Below, piece after piece: positions 6,742 to 7,510 of a stretch of 7,510 nucleotides of DNA; position 1 is the first letter of the stretch; the number at the start of each line of letters is the position of its first letter. The position numbers and the translations under genes are program-made. The stretch is from contig JAQUGA010000121.1 in assembly GCA_028684405.1 (NCBI GenBank), positions 1-7,510 of the forward strand, given 5' to 3'. This DNA comes from Bacteroidales bacterium (GTDB lineage: Bacteria; Bacteroidota; Bacteroidia; Bacteroidales; WCHB1-69). Below the pieces are notes generated by a model. It did no database searches. It was not told where the DNA came from and was given only the letters and a program-made list of their open reading frames with translations.

Positions 6742-7510
6742 TTGAGTAAAAAGTTTACCATATTGCTGCTTTTATTATTCCTGTGTGTTATTGGTTTGCA
6801 TGCACAAATTACGCATGGAGTGAAACAGCGGAGCATGATGATTTATAAAAACAACTTTGTTGCAATTGATTCTTTGGTATTAATTCCTGGAACTGTTTCT
6901 ATTATTTCGGACGAAAATATGGATACATCTAATGTTATTCTCAATTATAAAAATGCTTCAATTCGCTTGAAATCAGATTATCCACTTGATTCTGTGTACG
7001 TTATTGTGCAATACCAAAGTTTCAGAATATATACTCATCAAAATTATTTTAAAAAAGACAAGGCCTTTATTCAAAATAAAATGGAAGACCCCCAAGAGTT
7101 TTTCAGAATTCAAGAATCTACAACACAAAATCCGTGGTTGTATTCAGATTCTGAGTTAAACCGAAGTGGAAGTATTTCGAGAGGTATTTCTGCCGGAAAC
7201 AATCAGAATGTGATTGTAAACTCGGACATGAATCTTCAATTAAATGGAAAGCTGAACGAAACTTTCAGCATAAAAGCAGCCATTACCGATCGAAATATTC
7301 CTCTACAACCCGATGGCCATACGCAACAATTGCAAGATTTTGACCAAGTTTACATTCAGTTATACAGTGCAAAAACTCAAATTACAGCTGGAGATTTTGA
7401 GCTAAAAAACGAACCCAATCATTTTTTGAGATTTAATAAAAAACTACTGGGAGGTGCCATCGAACATTCTCAGGCTTTGAAGGATTCTGCAAATTTGAGA
7501 TTAAAAACGG
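6742..7510 (+). CDS. Large predicted outer-membrane protein, N-terminal part (runs off right edge), TTG start
   Basis: The frame is open from the in-frame stop TAA at 6721-6723 to the window end, 256 codons from the proposed TTG at 6742-6744. The first in-frame ATG (6835) lies after the signal peptide and would delete it, so TTG is preferred. It gives residues 1-21 as (M)SKKFTILLLLLFLCVIGLHA, a good signal peptide with cleavage before Gln22. Residues about 23-140 look all-beta. From 143 comes a block I associate with large Bacteroidota envelope proteins of unknown function: GSISRGISAGNNQN (143-156), NLQLNGKL, TDRNIPLQPDGHTQQLQDFD (182-201), QVYIQLY, then TAGDFELK. Alternating residues in these strands suggest the start of an outer-membrane beta-barrel. 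Function is unknown, and I cannot tell whether a T9SS domain or a complete barrel follows. Confidence 0.8.
   Translation, partial: MSKKFTILLLLLFLCVIGLHAQITHGVKQRSMMIYKNNFVAIDSLVLIPGTVSIISDENMDTSNVILNYKNASIRLKSDYPLDSVYVIVQYQSFRIYTHQNYFKKDKAFIQNKMEDPQEFFRIQESTTQNPWLYSDSELNRSGSISRGISAGNNQNVIVNSDMNLQLNGKLNETFSIKAAITDRNIPLQPDGHTQQLQDFDQVYIQLYSAKTQITAGDFELKNEPNHFLRFNKKLLGGAIEHSQALKDSANLRLKT

Overview
The window looks chromosomal and comes from a member of the Bacteroidota, probably a Flavobacteriia- or Cytophagia-like lineage. The evidence is low GC, promoters of the TTTG/TAnnTTTG type, near absence of Shine-Dalgarno sequences, signal peptides ending just before Gln, a C-terminal type IX secretion (T9SS) sorting domain, a GldA-type ATPase, and the long Bacteroidota form of MetK. 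I see no mobile elements, CRISPR arrays, tRNAs or rRNAs.

Layout. (1) Positions 1-1990, minus strand: the N-terminal 663 codons of a large multidomain secreted protein that runs off the left edge. (2) 1991-2261: divergent intergenic region with promoters. (3) 2262-3032, plus strand: a small secreted protein with a T9SS type A sorting domain. (4) 3053-3083: an intrinsic terminator shared with the convergent metK. (5) 3095-4396, minus strand: metK, S-adenosylmethionine (SAM) synthase. (6) 4397-4567: the metK leader, with a well-formed promoter and, directly behind its start site, what I read as a SAM-II class riboswitch aptamer. (7) 4568-5479, minus strand: gldA, the ABC ATPase linked to gliding. 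(8) 5543-6457, minus strand: a YitT-family membrane protein. (9) 6458-6741: divergent intergenic region. (10) 6742-7510, plus strand: the start of a large predicted outer-membrane protein, apparently from a TTG codon, running off the right edge.

How the parts relate. The three minus-strand genes yitT-like, gldA and metK lie in series, but metK has its own promoter and SAM-sensing leader, so its expression should be feedback-controlled by its product and largely uncoupled from gldA. The two secreted proteins and the large envelope protein fit a cell with T9SS-dependent surface display. GldA fits gliding, but its partners GldF and GldG are not in the window.

The most notable observation is the SAM-II-like aptamer at 4466-4516 (minus strand). 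It has a 5-bp P1 stem, a loop with the conserved AUUU and UUGC, and a downstream GCUAAA, with pseudoknot pairing in the same register as the well-studied SAM-II fold. A 20-codon reading frame starts inside the aptamer at AUGCUAAA, which suggests an unusual control mechanism.
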